Source: Chloranthus sessilifolius
Taxonomy: Eukaryota > Streptophyta > Magnoliopsida > Chloranthales > Chloranthaceae
Length of the DNA stretch: 64,000 bases
Assembly: GCA_021018995.1 (NCBI GenBank)
Contig: CM037587.1
Span: 69,707,604-69,771,603, forward strand
Direction of reading: 5' to 3'
A program made the translations under genes and the position numbers. A model generated the notes under the pieces. The model was not told the origin of the DNA and ran no database searches. It saw only the letters and a program-made list of their open reading frames with translations. Below are positions 1 to 11,829 of this stretch, in pieces. Every line of letters starts with the position of its first letter. Positions within the stretch are counted from its first letter, which is position 1.

Positions 1-345
1 TTACGTATTGTAGATGAAACTAGGACCCATCAACCATGGAGGTTGAGAGCATTAATTAAGAGAGCGATCTCAAAGTGAAAGTGCGATTCTAGTTATATCG
101 ATCCTTGGGCTATTGAGGGTGGTGGTAGGCTAATGGTTGGGTCTGGTATGGCTGTGGTGTTAGGAATTGGGATGGTTTGGGATATATAGGTGGGTTGGGG
201 CTTTGTGTGAGCTTTGTTTGGACTTTGGTTAATTTTCTTTTCTTTTTATAGGTGGTCTTCATAGGTGGCCTAAGGTGAGCTGGGTAAGTAGGAGAGGGTA
301 TAGATATGGGTAAGGTCTCAGTAGGTATGGTGTGTGGTAATGAGG

Positions 346-1720
346 TTAAGGTGGTTGTGGCTGAGGTAAGGATTGTGAAACTATGGGGGGTTGTGAGGCT
401 GGGGTTGAGGTAGTAGGTGCAGGGGTTATGGGTGTAGATAGAGGTGAGGGTATGGTAGTGGTTATGGGTATGGATAAGGAGGCAATGGTTTGAGTGCTGG
501 CTGACTTAACAGAGATTGAAGTAGTGGTATGAGAGGTGGGGGTCATGAGGTAGCAAGAAGAGCAACACAGAGCAACCTTCTTTTCTCGTTCTTCTTTTCA
601 ATCAAAGTACCACTGATCCCCCATTATTTCTTTCCATATTTTCTTGCGGCCAGGGAATTAGTCACCTCATCCATCTGCAATAGGTATCCTCCAAGCTTCA
701 ACAAGGTTGTAATAAGCCTGTAGTAGGGGAGTGAGTGAGGTTTCTTCTTTGTCTTCACCTTCTCATGAATATCTTTCATCCCCTCAAAAATTAACTTGGT
801 AGCATCCAAGTAGTGGTTCATATGGAATTAGTAGAGTACATCCACAATGGGAGACCACCTCTCCTGCTCATGTCCAGAGTAATAGACATTCTTCCTAAGT
901 ACCCTATCCATAAACCTCATGTTTAAGGACAAATCTCTCTTCCTAATAGACAACCCAGAGGCTGTGATCCCCCCAGTCAACTCCTTAGCAATTTCTTTGA
1001 TTGTGACTGTCAAAGGAGGGCCCAAGCCACACTCTGGGCTATACTTTGCTGGAATCCCCAGTATTTCAGCTATGGCTGCCTGATTGAACAACATCTCAAA
1101 CTTGTCTATTAACACCAGCAATGCTGGGTTCCCATCATCCCTAGTCTTTACTTTGATATTCTGATAAAATAACTACACTAGTTTAGGAAAGACTAGCTGC
1201 ATTGGGAGCCTCAATAGGGCAGTAGAGTGGCTTTGCCTAGGTACTCAATAGAGGTTGATGTCTCAGGTAGCTCCTCAAAGAAAACTTTATAAAAAATTGT
1301 CTCTGCGTCCAGTTTAATTGCATTCACAAATTCGGAGGGGACCCTGAGGTACTCATTACCTTGTTCCTCTTCAGGGTCAACCTCAAGAACCTCAGGGGCC
1401 ACAACTTTGCCCTTTTTTTGCTTTTTCATTGACTTTTTTGGGATTTTGGCAGGTGGGTGCTCTCTGGCCCTCTTCTTAGGAGCAGATTTCTTCTTTGTAC
1501 CTTGGGTATCAGAGGCCACACCCTTGCCCTTCTTCACTGGAGTTGCCCTACTCTTAGTTTGCTCCATTTAGGGCTCAACCACCTTAGTAGGGACCTCAGA
1601 GGTCTCCACTATGGAGGCCTCTGCATTCCTCACTGACTTATAAGTTGCCCCAGGGCTGTCAGTATTTTGAGGGTTTAGCATGGCGGCCAATGCATTAATA
1701 AATTTTGAACTCGTGGCCAT
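346..1720 (-). pseudogene. Ath1 env-like ORF (plant transposon protein domain), broken
   Basis: Post-integrase ORF of unknown function, of the type found in Athila elements. I chose the ATG at 1720 because it opens a frame that continues, through a TAA at 1568-1570, into the frame 1567-1211. That part has a lysine-rich stretch (motifs KKKSAPKKRAR and KKSMKKQKKGK) that looks like nuclear localisation signals. After a frame change, 1121-828 carries the conserved core with FMDRVLRKNVYYSGHEQER, matching the cores in Ath2 and Ath3. The segments 821-624 and 546-346 (Thr/Pro/Ser-rich) complete it. I see no signal peptide or hydrophobic segment. The family is often called env-like or a putative plant transposon protein; a role as an envelope is not supported here. 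It lies downstream of integrase as in Ath2 and Ath3. Confidence 0.7.
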
Positions 1721-2984
1721 GGCTACTCAACTTCTCCAAATTAGGGTTGTAAATTCCCAGAGTGTGTAATGCACACTTTACAAATAATATTGCATCCAAA
1801 GTCCTCCTTATGTACACTTAAAACAGTAGCCAACCAAACTAGATGAGAGTGTGAAAGATCTTACCAATCGGAAAGCTAGGGTTGCACTCCAACCATGGCA
1901 CAATGGATTAAATTCCTCCAAACCAAGTTCAACGTGACCAAGAGGTGATGGGGAGCACAGTTGTAGGAGGAAAATGGATGAGGTGGAGAGGTTTAGGCTA
2001 TAGAGAAGAAAGACGGGAGAAAGAAGCTCGGTCTTGCTCAGTGGAGGCTAGGGCAAAGAGATATGAAATGAAGAAAACAAAGAAAATCACAGGGTTTATA
2101 AGGCTGATCCCGTGCCTCGCACAGCTATCTCCAGGTTCTCACGAAGTAGATTTCTTGCACACTTATGAATTCAATCTTGCGAGAAGTGCTATCGCGAAGA
2201 AGAACAGAGCCTCACGAGGTATTCGCGGGGCTGATTTGAAGCCAAGGTGCCCGAGATACCTCTTTCATCTTTCGTGCAGCTGCATTGTCTAAGTTCGCGA
2301 AACTCATACATGTAGAGCATCAAGTGCCTGACAAGGTCAGAAGAAGTGCAGGCTTCAGAATATAACCTCACAAGGTTCTCGTGAGGAACAAAACACATGA
2401 CTTAAAATTCTTGCGCAACTTGATGTCGCGGACAAGAGATAGCCTCGCGAGGCTCATATGTAGTTATTCTTCTGATGTTTAGCTCGTGAGTGTGCAATTT
2501 AGGCATTTTAGCCTAGCGATAAAGCAACTTTTAACCTTTGTCTCAGTGCTGCACATTGGCCAGTGCATCCATACTATTATGAACCTATCCATTTTGCATT
2601 AGCACCAACCCCTTCATATGTACTCCATTTCATCATTATAATTGTATGCCCATTATCAACATCTGTACATAAAAAATATAGAATTCTAAAGAGTCTTTCA
2701 GATCAAATTCATGACATTTATTATGAGAACACCTCAATCATAGCAGCAACTGACATGCATATCAACATCAAGTTCATGCACCCTAAATTTAGATGACCAA
2801 TATGCACATATACTCAAAACAAAACAAAATAAATAAGCAAATCATCATCACACTAAAAGCAGTAATTGATAGAATTCTAAGCAACACAAAACAAGACAAA
2901 ATTTTCAACACATATGGTACACATTTTACAAAGATATGGATCACTGAGCAGTGGGAGGTTCATGTAGGTGAATGGTCTTAGGAG
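1721..2984 (-). other. Ath1 spacer between integrase and env-like ORF, with CGCGAG motif array
   Basis: No coding frame is convincing. The part 2110-2500 is rich in the 8-9 base motif TCGCGAGG and variants (CTCACGAGG, TTGCGAGAAG, CTCGCGAGGC, GTTCGCGAAAC), the same motif class that fills the Ath1 LTR at 22160-22770. The part 2500-2984 is AT-rich and I see nothing specific in it. Confidence 0.6.
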
Positions 2985-3258
2985 GCTCCACTAAATGTTT
3001 TACACAAATTTTTTGCCTTTGACCATTCACTTTCATGATCTTCCTAGACATAAGATACAAGATCTCCACAACACCAGATGGGGAGGCATGAGTTACAGTG
3101 TAAGGTTCATCCCATATGCATTTTAACTTCCCTAGAAAAAAATTTTAGTTTTGAGTTGAAAAGCCAAACCTTAGTACCAGCATTGAAGTCCTTCCTCATT
3201 AGCTTCTTGTGAAAGAATGCCTTAGATTTCTCCTTGTATATTCTTGCATTTGAATAGG
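2985..3258 (-). pseudogene. Ath1 integrase C-terminal fragment
   Basis: This matches the last part of the Ath5 integrase region (60943-61258) in the same orientation, including the block before the stop. Only the end of integrase survives. The catalytic core, RNase H and reverse transcriptase are missing because of a deletion whose junction is at about 3255-3259. Confidence 0.75.
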
Positions 3259-4293
3259 CTTCCAGCTAGAATGCTGCATTAAGCTCACAGAAGACTCTAT
3301 TTTTGTGTTGTCTTCTATTTTGAAAACTTGGGTCTCCTTCTCAACCATACTCCAAATATTTTTTAGGTCATCAACAATATTATCCTAATCCAACAGATTG
3401 GATAATTCTTCTTCCACAAGGCCATCTAGTACATCAATTGCACAATAGTCCTCAATGTCCATCTGAGGTTGCCTAGCAGCATTGTACACATTTAATTGTG
3501 CCTTCATATTCCCAAAGGTCACCTCCATCACCCCTGATCTGCATTGTATGCAAGCATTTGCAGTGGCCAAGAATGGCCAAGGATGACAGGAATTGGGGCT
3601 TTACATTTGGAAGGGTCCATGTCCAATACAAGGAAATCAGCAGGATAGTAAAACTTGTCCACCCCCACCAAAACATCCTCCACCACACCCACAGGTCTCC
3701 TCTCAGACCTATCAGCTAGTTGGAGCACAACTGATGTGGATTTCAACTCTCCCAAACCTAGCTCCTCATACACAGAATATAGGAGCAGGTTCACACTGGC
3801 CCCTAAGTCCAAGAGGGCTTTACCAATGGTGTGGTTTCCAATTATGCAAGGGATAGTAGGTACCCCTGGGTCTTATAATTTCTTAGGAGTGGCAATGGAC
3901 ATAATTGATTCAACATGTTCAATAGCAAAAACCTTTTTTGACAACTGCACCCTTACTTTTCTCTTTTGTGTGCAGAGGTCCTTCAAGAATTTAGCATAGG
4001 CACGGACCTATTTTATGGCATCAAGAAAGGGCTAATTGATCTTGACCTACTTGAAGGTCTCTATCATTTCCTCCATCTGAGCATTCCCCTTTTCAAAGGG
4101 AGATGGGCCAGCTAATGCATGAGGAAATGGCAGTTGTGACACTACTAGTGTCACAGCTGCATGTCTCATAACATCATGGTCAAATTTTTATTTTTTTATT
4201 TGTTCTTCATTTATTGTTTACTGTTGGGGCTCAACATCAGCCCCTTTCTTTTGCCCTTCTTGATCGACAATAGGGGATGACTTTTTTGGTTCT
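3259..4293 (-). pseudogene. Ath1 aspartic protease region
   Basis: Retroviral-type aspartic protease that would cut the Gag-Pol polyprotein. The frame 3812-3528 starts at the active-site motif DLGAS (D at 3809-3807) followed by VNLLLYSVYEELGLGELK, as in other Athila proteases. Upstream (4290-3813), the gag C-terminal linker is recognisable by similarity to Ath3 30053-30300, with stops. Downstream (3570-3385) a shifted frame carries the protease-RT linker. It then runs into the pol deletion: the sequence equivalent to Ath5 63900 is joined directly to the sequence equivalent to Ath5 61258. Confidence 0.75.
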
Positions 4294-5041
4294 TCACCAC
4301 TCACATTCATTTTCACTCTCCATGACCTCCTCAGTTGCCCTGCCCACTAAATTATCAACCACCCTGCCACTCCTAAGGGTAGTGATTGCATTAGCCTCCT
4401 CATGGATAGAGGATGCTTCTCCAATCATGAACTGCCCTTTTAGATTGGCCAAGGGTTGACTAGGCAATTTTCCCTCTTCTCTCCTGTTCAAAGCATTACA
4501 GATTTGACCCAGCTGGTCCTCTATTTTCTTAATACTTTGCCCATGAGAGTTCGTAGTTTGGACCAAGTTCTCCAAATTTTGCATAAATGCCAGCATTTGC
4601 TCTTCGAAGGAAGAGGATCTAGGCTGTTGTGGGGGCAAGATGAACTGATTGGGCAGTGGGGCAGGTAACTGAAAATTCAGTCTTAGTGGATAACCTTGGT
4701 TAAATTGGTGCTGAGGTCTATATGGAGCTGCCAACTACTGCTGTTGGGATTGAGGATATGTATCTTGTCTCCACCTCAAATTTTGGTGGTTTTTCCATGT
4801 GTACCCAACAGGTTGCTGCCCATATGCTTGGACAGTATTGGCATGCTCCATAACTAAATTGGAGAATTAGTTGGCTCATGGACAATCTCAGAGTAAATGT
4901 GTGGGAGATTGGCATATCAGACATGCCTCTTCCACTTGTGCAACAATCTGAGGCTGCATCACATTCATCAATTTGTCAAACTTTAAACTTAGATTGTCCA
5001 CCTTCCTTTCTAAATCACTTTGCACCTTAACTTCATACATT
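4294..5041 (-). pseudogene. Ath1 gag, C-terminal half
   Basis: Capsid/nucleocapsid precursor, second half. The open frame 4734-4294 is Pro/Gln-rich at first and then has a helical stretch around SFEEQMLAFMQNLENLV and the conserved motif ITTLRSGR. The part 5041-4735 aligns with Ath2 gag (16500-16200). It continues on the far side of Ath2 at 19241. The 5 bases 5037-5041 (ACATT) are one copy of the target duplication made by Ath2. Confidence 0.8.
5037..5041. repeat. Target site duplication of Ath2, left copy (ACATT)
   Basis: Identical to 19241-19245. The sequence is continuous gag when the two flanks are compared with the Ath2 gag. Confidence 0.85.
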
Positions 5042-6937
5042 TGTTGTTGCTTCTTAGTGTGCTTGATTTAGGTGATTTTTGAAAACAGATTTATAGCTGC
5101 TAAATTACAGTGGCTCTAGACTATATAAACAAATAAAGAAATATCATCACAGTTAGAAGAGAATTAGCCTGCAAGATCAGGGCCAATTGTAGCAAGTTTT
5201 AAAAGTAAGTGAGTGAAAGATCGTCCACAGAGAATTTGTCTAAAATGTAAGATAAACCTCAAGATCTGAGCTACCAGATCTGGCTTCTTATCCAATCTAG
5301 AAAACTGATAAGATGAGAGGTTTGAATTTGTCACGTTTAACAAACTAAAAACAAAGAAAAATTTAAACTAAATGATCCAGATCCGAGTTGGGGGAGTGAT
5401 TGAAACAAAGATGGAGAAGTAATATCTAAATCTGATTTGGTCTTTGAAATCTAATGAGAAGTAATCGACTCAACAGAGGTGATCCAATCTTCATCTGGCT
5501 ACAAGCACAGATGTAAGAGAGATAAATCTAATTCAAGGATTATGCTTATACTTATGGCTATGGTCTGTCCACTTTAATGGCCACAAACCATCCAATAGTC
5601 TTTAATCCAAATCCTCAATTCAGAACAATAAACATCACTACAAATGTTGTAAGAGACTAGGTTACCAACACTAATTCTTACAGGATTAATGAATCAAGGG
5701 AAATTGCATGCACAACAATGAATCTAAAGGAGTCTAATGTACTGAGGAGATCAGAGGGAACCCTTGACATGAGTCCAATGGAGAATGCATAGTTTACAGC
5801 AACCTTTTAAAATTCATCCTTACAATTTACAGAGCACGGCTTAACAGCTCTCAGATTTGCAGTCGTGGATGCAAACTCTCCTTTGAGTTACAATAGTATC
5901 TCACAGCTCTCAAATGCAAGTACAAAGTAGGCTATTACAAGGATTACAGACAAGCTGTCTAGTTGGGAAATGGGGGATTAGAAATGAAACTCAAAATCTG
6001 GATGCCTCAATTAGGCAAATGCTTCGTCAATTTATAGCTTTCCCCAGGTCCAACTCAGATGTGTATCAACCAATCAGAGGTTCTCAGATTTGTATTGACC
6101 AATGGTAGTCGAGCACGGGGATCGAGATCTGTTCTGGCCAATCAGAATTCCTCGATCTGTTTTAGCCAATCAGGTGAAAAAGGCATCAATTCTGTTATGT
6201 ATTTTGAAAGTTTGCTAGAGTTTCTAAAAGTTCCCGCCAAGTTATTCCCTCTCTAGGTGCTCACGTGGGGTGGAATATTCCTTCGCTTTATGCTTAGAAC
6301 CCTCTGGAATGTCCCTAGGTTTTAAAACGCATTGGGACGCATGCAACAGATTACTGAATTGCCCTTGTTAAAGCTGCAAATCTCCAGAATACCTTTTTGC
6401 AGAGCTTAGGGGCCTTTTCGCAAAGTGTTGTGACTTCTGAAGCTCTTTTCGCAATATTCAATCTCTCTTCGAATTGTGTTTTCTCCTTTTCGCAAAGTTC
6501 AATCTTCTCTTCGAAGTGTGTTTTCTCCTTTTCACAAAGTTCAATCTTCTCTTCGAGGTGTTCAGATGCTCTTCGAAAGCTATGCCTGGAGTTTTAGTCC
6601 TTTTCGCAGAGTTCAAGGTTCTTTACGAAAAGTCACGAGTTCTTTCTTGAAAGAACTCTGTAGTGCATTTCTCTGTTCGAATTGTTCCCTGCTTCGCTTA
6701 CAGGTCTTTGCCTCTTTACTTTTGTCCTTTCAATAGCTGATGAGGTTGTTTCTTCACTTCCTTTCTTTGGACTGACATGGATTGTCATCTTTTTGGCACT
6801 TTTAAGTTGCTTTTATGGTTAAGCCTGTCTTTATTGTTAGCTGCAACATAGGCACTTAAAACACTTATTTAGTTCTCTCAAAGGTCTATCAAGACTTAAG
6901 TTTAGGGGTGAAAAATGGTATTTTTCACTTATCAACA
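5042..6937 (-). repeat. Ath2 3' LTR
   Basis: 1.9-kb repeat matching 17394-19240 along its length. On the minus strand it starts TGTTGATAAGTG and ends in CAACA. A TATA box (TATAAAT on the minus strand) is at 6030-6036. The U3 part at 6415-6700 contains many TTTCGCAAAG / CTTCGAA motifs. Confidence 0.92.
6030..6036 (-). promoter_or_regulatory. TATA box in Ath2 3' LTR
   Basis: TATAAAT on the minus strand, in the context GCTATAAATTGA. The same site is found in the other Ath2 LTR (18354-18360) and in both Ath3 LTRs. Confidence 0.75.
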
Positions 6938-6954
6938 CACCCCGAAACCTAAGC
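6938..6954 (-). promoter_or_regulatory. Ath2 polypurine tract
   Basis: Minus-strand AGGTTTCGGGGTG directly next to the 3' LTR start. It matches the Ath3 and Ath5 tracts apart from one C. It primes plus-strand DNA synthesis. Confidence 0.8.
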
Positions 6955-8682
6955 TTTGCTAGTCCCTGAGCAAAGAAAAGAATAAAAAAAACAAAGTAAA
7001 GAGCCACTTTTGTAGGGAGCACAGTTGCATTTAGCCTATGCAACAAGCCTTTTAAAACCCCTAGGTGATCCCTAGTGGAGGAGTGAAGTCTCCTGAGGGT
7101 TTTCAATGAAGGTACCCACAAACTTCTTTAATAAGTTAGTTAAGATCACTGCAGTTCTGTTACAGCCACTTTCCTCAATCAATTATTCGCACTTGCATCA
7201 GTTATTTTGTAAGAAGGTTTTTCAAGAAAGCTATCAATTTAAAACTAAAATTCTGCAGTAATTCTTGTTACTACTCAGTCGATTTATGTCAGAGGCCATT
7301 TACAAGAAAATTAATTTTGGAATCCGACTTGATGTTGCCCTAATCAGTTGATTTCAAACCCAATTCTCACCAGATTTTCACTCAATAAGCAAATGAGAGG
7401 GTTGTACTATTTCACACTGACTCAAAGAGCGATTCTGATCCTCAAATAGGATATGGCGAGCATAGGCATTGCTTTTAGTTATAAATTCACTGCTCCTTTC
7501 ACCATAGATTACACAAATTCTTATCTCCATGTGATAGCTCAATCCATCAATAATCAGTAAGGACTTTTACTTGGGTTTGATTGTGGCTGATAGGTGGAAT
7601 CTCTAAAAAGGGTTGGAAAGGTGTTCATATTTGAGAAGTCAGTCAAGGTCAGGAGGTTGTATGCAAACCCACTTTTCTTCAGCATAGTTTCATCTTCTTC
7701 TTTTGAATTTCCAGAGCCAAAGTGGCCATCATTTTCTCTTTCTTTTTCAAACTTCCAATGAAAATGCCTTCTTTCTTTTGTTTTGCTCAAATATTTTTCT
7801 TTTTCGAATTAGCACTAACTGCATGCCACATTCCCTCTGCTGTTTCATCATTGCCTTCAACTTTCACCCTACTTTTGCTATTAAATTGTTACTTAATTCG
7901 CCTTCCCTCAGCTTTCTTCCCTTTCTCTTCTGACTTCTTAGGGTAGGGTTAGGCTAAATGAAACTGATGAGGTTTATTGGATGAGATTTCAAAGGATTCA
8001 TCGATTTATACAGCTCAACTGGTGTGTATCAAGGGCAGTTTTAAAAGGTGGGGCTTTGAAAGGTTCAAACTGTTCAAAAGGAGGCCTTACATCATGTCTT
8101 TAATATCATGAGTGCTATCAAAATATTTCAATTTGGATATGTGTAACTTCTAGTGTAAGTAAGCAGATTCACATAGTCCATAAAAGCAGAAAAGATTGCC
8201 AAAGCATACCTCCAAAGAATACATTTCAGGCCCAAACCTCACTCGGTGTGGTTTTATATCAACTTCTTAAGGTATATCTTCACTGTTTTCCTTTATTTTA
8301 GGTTTACTAGAACATCAATTTTCTTTTGGAAATTTCCTGACATTTACTTCTTGAAAGTCTTTAGAATTACAGTAGAAATTCATTTTAAAAAGTTTTAACT
8401 TCCTCATTTTTCAAAACAACAAGTGTGAAATGACTTCATTTTCTCAAAAGTTTTACTGATCATAAGCTGCAGCAAGCAATAACTTACTTATTCTATTGGC
8501 ATACCTGCCATAACCCCAAACCAAAGGGGAGCAGGGTCCACACTGGTCCAAAACAGAGGAAAAATATAAGAAAGAAAAACAACAAAAGTAATGATGGTAA
8601 GAAGACAGACAGAAATGCACAGTAGTATACACAAAACAGAATTTTCTATTATAACTTTATAACACAAAAAGTACAAGGAGAG
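6955..8682 (-). other. Ath2 conserved 3' noncoding block
   Basis: No credible coding frame. The block is colinear with Ath3 36866-38768 and Ath5 58258-60100 even though the Ath5 LTR is of a different family. It holds the 48-nt three-armed motif (7055-7102) and, on the minus strand near 8524-8507, a degenerate second copy of the polypurine tract. Confidence 0.7.
7055..7102 (-). other. Conserved three-armed RNA-fold motif, Ath2 copy
   Basis: On the minus strand, arms AAACCC / GGGTTT enclose two perfect hairpins: AGGAG-ACTTCA-CTCCT and CTAGG-GATCA-CCTAG. All 16 base pairs are present. It sits about 100 nt upstream of the polypurine tract in the element's sense. Confidence 0.75.
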
Positions 8683-11133
8683 CTAATAACTGGGGTCAAA
8701 ATCTGTATCATAGGTTGGTTCAGGTGGCTCCGAACTGAGTCCTTGTCGAGAATCGAGCTAGAGTCGGTGTTGGAGTCGAACTTGATTGAGCTTTCTCGGA
8801 ATGGTGTTTTGTAGCTCGATATACTCCTCGATTTGATCTTTCGATGAGGCCAAGGTGTTTGGTGAGGCTAGTGGTCTTCAATTTTCTTGATCCAGTTGGG
8901 CTTGCAACATGGACACCTTGTGTTGCTCCTCGATCCTCACCCTGAAATGTTTGACCCAAGTCCTTATTTTATCTCTTTCAAATTTCATAAAATCTCTAAC
9001 TTCCGATTTGGTTTTCATAAGGGTCGGATGTAAGCTTGCAAATCAGCTAAGCCCCTTTTGAACATCTCTCGGATATAAGGGTTATTTTCATGGCTTTGAT
9101 GAGGGTGGCATATCGAGGGAGGGAATGGAATGGTAGGGGACTAAAGGTGGCCCATGTGGTAGGGGAGAAGTGGCTAGAAAGGGACGAGGGTCGGTCTCAG
9201 TGGCTTACTCGAGAGAAAATGGGGAGTGGTGGAGGATGGAATCAAGGAGCTTGGTTTGAGTATGTCTTTGCTGGGTAGTAGTGGTGGGGGTGGGCGGATC
9301 AACCAATATTACCTCTGGATCCGTTTGGGTGGCACAGGGAAGAAAAAATAGGTGGTAATGGTGGTTGTTTGGGATGTGGAAGCTAAGGTATGGAGGCAGT
9401 TCCATTGGTCTGGGGTTGATTTGAAGTTGGGCTTGGATGGATTGGAGGTAGGTAAGGATTTGGGTAATGGATGCGGGTGTGGGAGAGGTGGGCATAGTAG
9501 AGGCTGGGAAAATTGAGGTGGAGGGAGGAGGTGCAATGATTTGTAAAGGGAGAGGTTGGAAAGTGGGTGAAGGGAGGAGGGGTGGGGTCTAGTTCCATGG
9601 TTTCAAAATAGAACCCATTAGAAGAGTAGGCCTCTGTAGTGAAGGGCTCGGGTTGGTGTGTGGGAGGTCTCGGTGTGTGGGGTGATGGAGCTGGGGAATT
9701 TGAGGGGCTTTGGGCGAGGAGTGCGAGGGGATGGGCAATAAAATCTGCTAACTCCTCTAAAGCACAGGCATTAGAGGTGAAATTGGTGGTGTGAGAATGG
9801 ATGGAGTGGTTGGTGTAGAGGGAAGTCCACAATTGGAATGATGGAATGTGGGAGATGGGACAGGTGGGATAGGTGAAAGTCTGAGGGCTTGAGTAGGGGA
9901 GTAGGGTGCAACAACTTCCTCCAAAGTAGGTGCACTGAAAAGCTGGTCACCAAAATCTTGTGCAGAGATGTTTCAAGAAGTGGGGCAGCTAAAGAGCTGG
10001 TCACCACAGGAGTTGGCAGAACTGGATCGGGCAAAGTTGATTCTGATAAATTTGGATCTGGCAACATCGCGGCAGCTCAATTGTAGCTCAAATGCAAGCG
10101 GGGTGGCTTGGTGGAGGCTCATCTGAGATGTGGGTTACAGCTCACTCCTGGCTGCGAGGTTCAAAAGTGCTGAGGGCATGTGCAGTTCACTGCCTCTCTC
10201 ATCTTCTCTAGCACGGCTTGTAGTCCAGCCTTTTTCCCAAACTTGTGAGGGTAATGACTTCAAATGGCTCCTCACTATCAATGTCAAATTTGGCTCGAGG
10301 AGGCTGTGATCAATCTCACCAAATGGTAGGCCAGCTATCTTCTCTCTCTCAACTTGACTGACATCAGCCATAGCTTCAAAAATTAACATAGGGGCATTGA
10401 AAAACTGCCCCTTGGAGAAATGAAAGAGGGCCTCTAAAATTGGTGTTCTCCTCTCTTGGCTGTGCCCAGTGACATAAAAGCTACCCCTTAAAATGGAATC
10501 CATTAATAGAAATTGGGGGGCAAGGTCTCTTCTCATGATGGACTGCCCAGTGCCCACACTACCTTGGGTTAAATGGGCAGCTATCTCTCTAAAAGAGGCC
10601 GTTTCTGGAGCAGCCAAAAGACCAGAGGGATCAAATTGGAATGGTATCCCTAAATCATTCCCTATGTCATCAAATGTCACAATAAGATCGCAATCATCAA
10701 TGAAAATTACAAGGGTAGGGACATCAGCATCTTTTTCAGTGACCTTGACTAGGTTTTGGTACCATAACTTCACCATCCATGGGTAAATTTTCTCTCGCAA
10801 GGGGGTAAGGATATTGCTTAGTGAAGCCTCTCTAAGGTATCTTAAGGATGGCAACACGGTTTGTGACGAAAAAGTTTCATCTACCATCATCGGGTATTAG
10901 CCTCGAGCGTCAATGAAGGGATTTGGTAGGACCAAATGAATGGGCGGAGTAAGCTCGGGCTCGGGGCTAGCAGTTGGGGTGGGTTCCTCATGTCTAATTT
11001 TCTTACCTTTCTCCACCCTGTCTACCTTATCCATTGAAAGTTTCCGTTTAGTTGAAGTTTTGGCGTTTCCTTTTACTTTTGGGGTCGGTTTGCTCACTTT
11101 CTTAGCAGAGGATTTGGAGAACATTGCGGCCAA
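8683..11133 (-). pseudogene. Ath2 env-like ORF, nearly complete with few breaks
   Basis: Post-integrase ORF. I start it at 11133 (MAAMFSK), which opens a lysine-rich N-terminus (KPTPKVKGNAKTSTKRK, then VEKGKKIRHEE). One in-frame stop near 10894-10897 separates this from the 251-codon frame 10890-10135, the conserved core with LLMDSILRGSFYVTGHSQERR and FFNAPMLIFEAMADV. The Pro/Ser/Thr-rich part follows in shifted frames (10067-9205), then a tail ending YDTDFDPSY with its stop at 8683, the same ending as Ath3. I see no signal peptide or membrane segment. Known only as an Athila env-like or plant transposon protein. The basic N-terminus would suit a nuclear protein (inference). Confidence 0.75.
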
Positions 11134-11829
11134 TGATTTCTGCTTTTCCCATTCTAGATTGATGTAAAAATGCCCAAAATAGATCTTGACACAGAATCAA
11201 CTTACTAAATGATAACCGGAGAGAATGGGTAGAGAAATCAGATCTAGGGTTTATGTTTGAGCGAGTTTTTGCTTTGCTGAAATCCCCAGTTACAAGCTGA
11301 AATCCTTCTCTGAAAATGCAAATGACCTACACAATCGATTACAAAGGGTAGTAAACTTGTTAACTCGTGCAAGGAGAGAGGCGAAGTAGGGTAGTGAAGA
11401 GTAAGAGTTTGAAATTAAACCCCGACTTGAAAGGGTTTAAATATACTCAAAGTTAATATCGCAAAGCACCTTTAAGTTTTGAAAAGTTCCAAAGAGACCT
11501 TTTTACAATTGCGAATGGCATCAGTACCATTCGACAAGTTAACAGCTTCAGAAACATCATTTCGCAAAGGAATTAGCTTCAGAACTATCTTTTCGAAAAG
11601 AAAATGGCTTTAGCACCAACTATTCGAAAAGCACATCTTTGCTTTCGAGCAGTTCATTACAGCTCTAGAGTCTATTCAAAAAACAATTTGGACTTTGCGA
11701 AAAGTGAATTATGACTTTGTGACTGAACTTTAAGCATGTTTAAACTATGCGAAAAGAAAAAAAAAGCGAAATAAGCAAAACTATGATATACAAATATAAT
11801 ATGCGATTTTCTACCATCAAATTTTGGAG
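11134..11829 (-). other. Ath2 spacer between integrase and env-like ORF, with TTTGCGAAA motif array
   Basis: Noncoding. At 11460-11760 there are repeated TTTCGCAAAGG, TTTTCGAAAAG, ATTCGAAAAGC and TTTGCGAAAAG motifs, the same class that fills the U3 of this element's LTRs (6415-6700 and 18740-18970). It may be an internal promoter region for the env-like ORF (inference). Confidence 0.65.

Noticed and set aside
7554..7946. Possible small host genes (Phe/Ser-rich frames on both strands)
   Set aside because: They fall in the conserved 3' noncoding block; the frames are not kept in Ath3 or Ath5.
9383..10067. Overlapping Pro/His/Ser-rich frames as separate genes
   Set aside because: They are pieces of one low-complexity part of the Ath2 env-like ORF seen in several frames.
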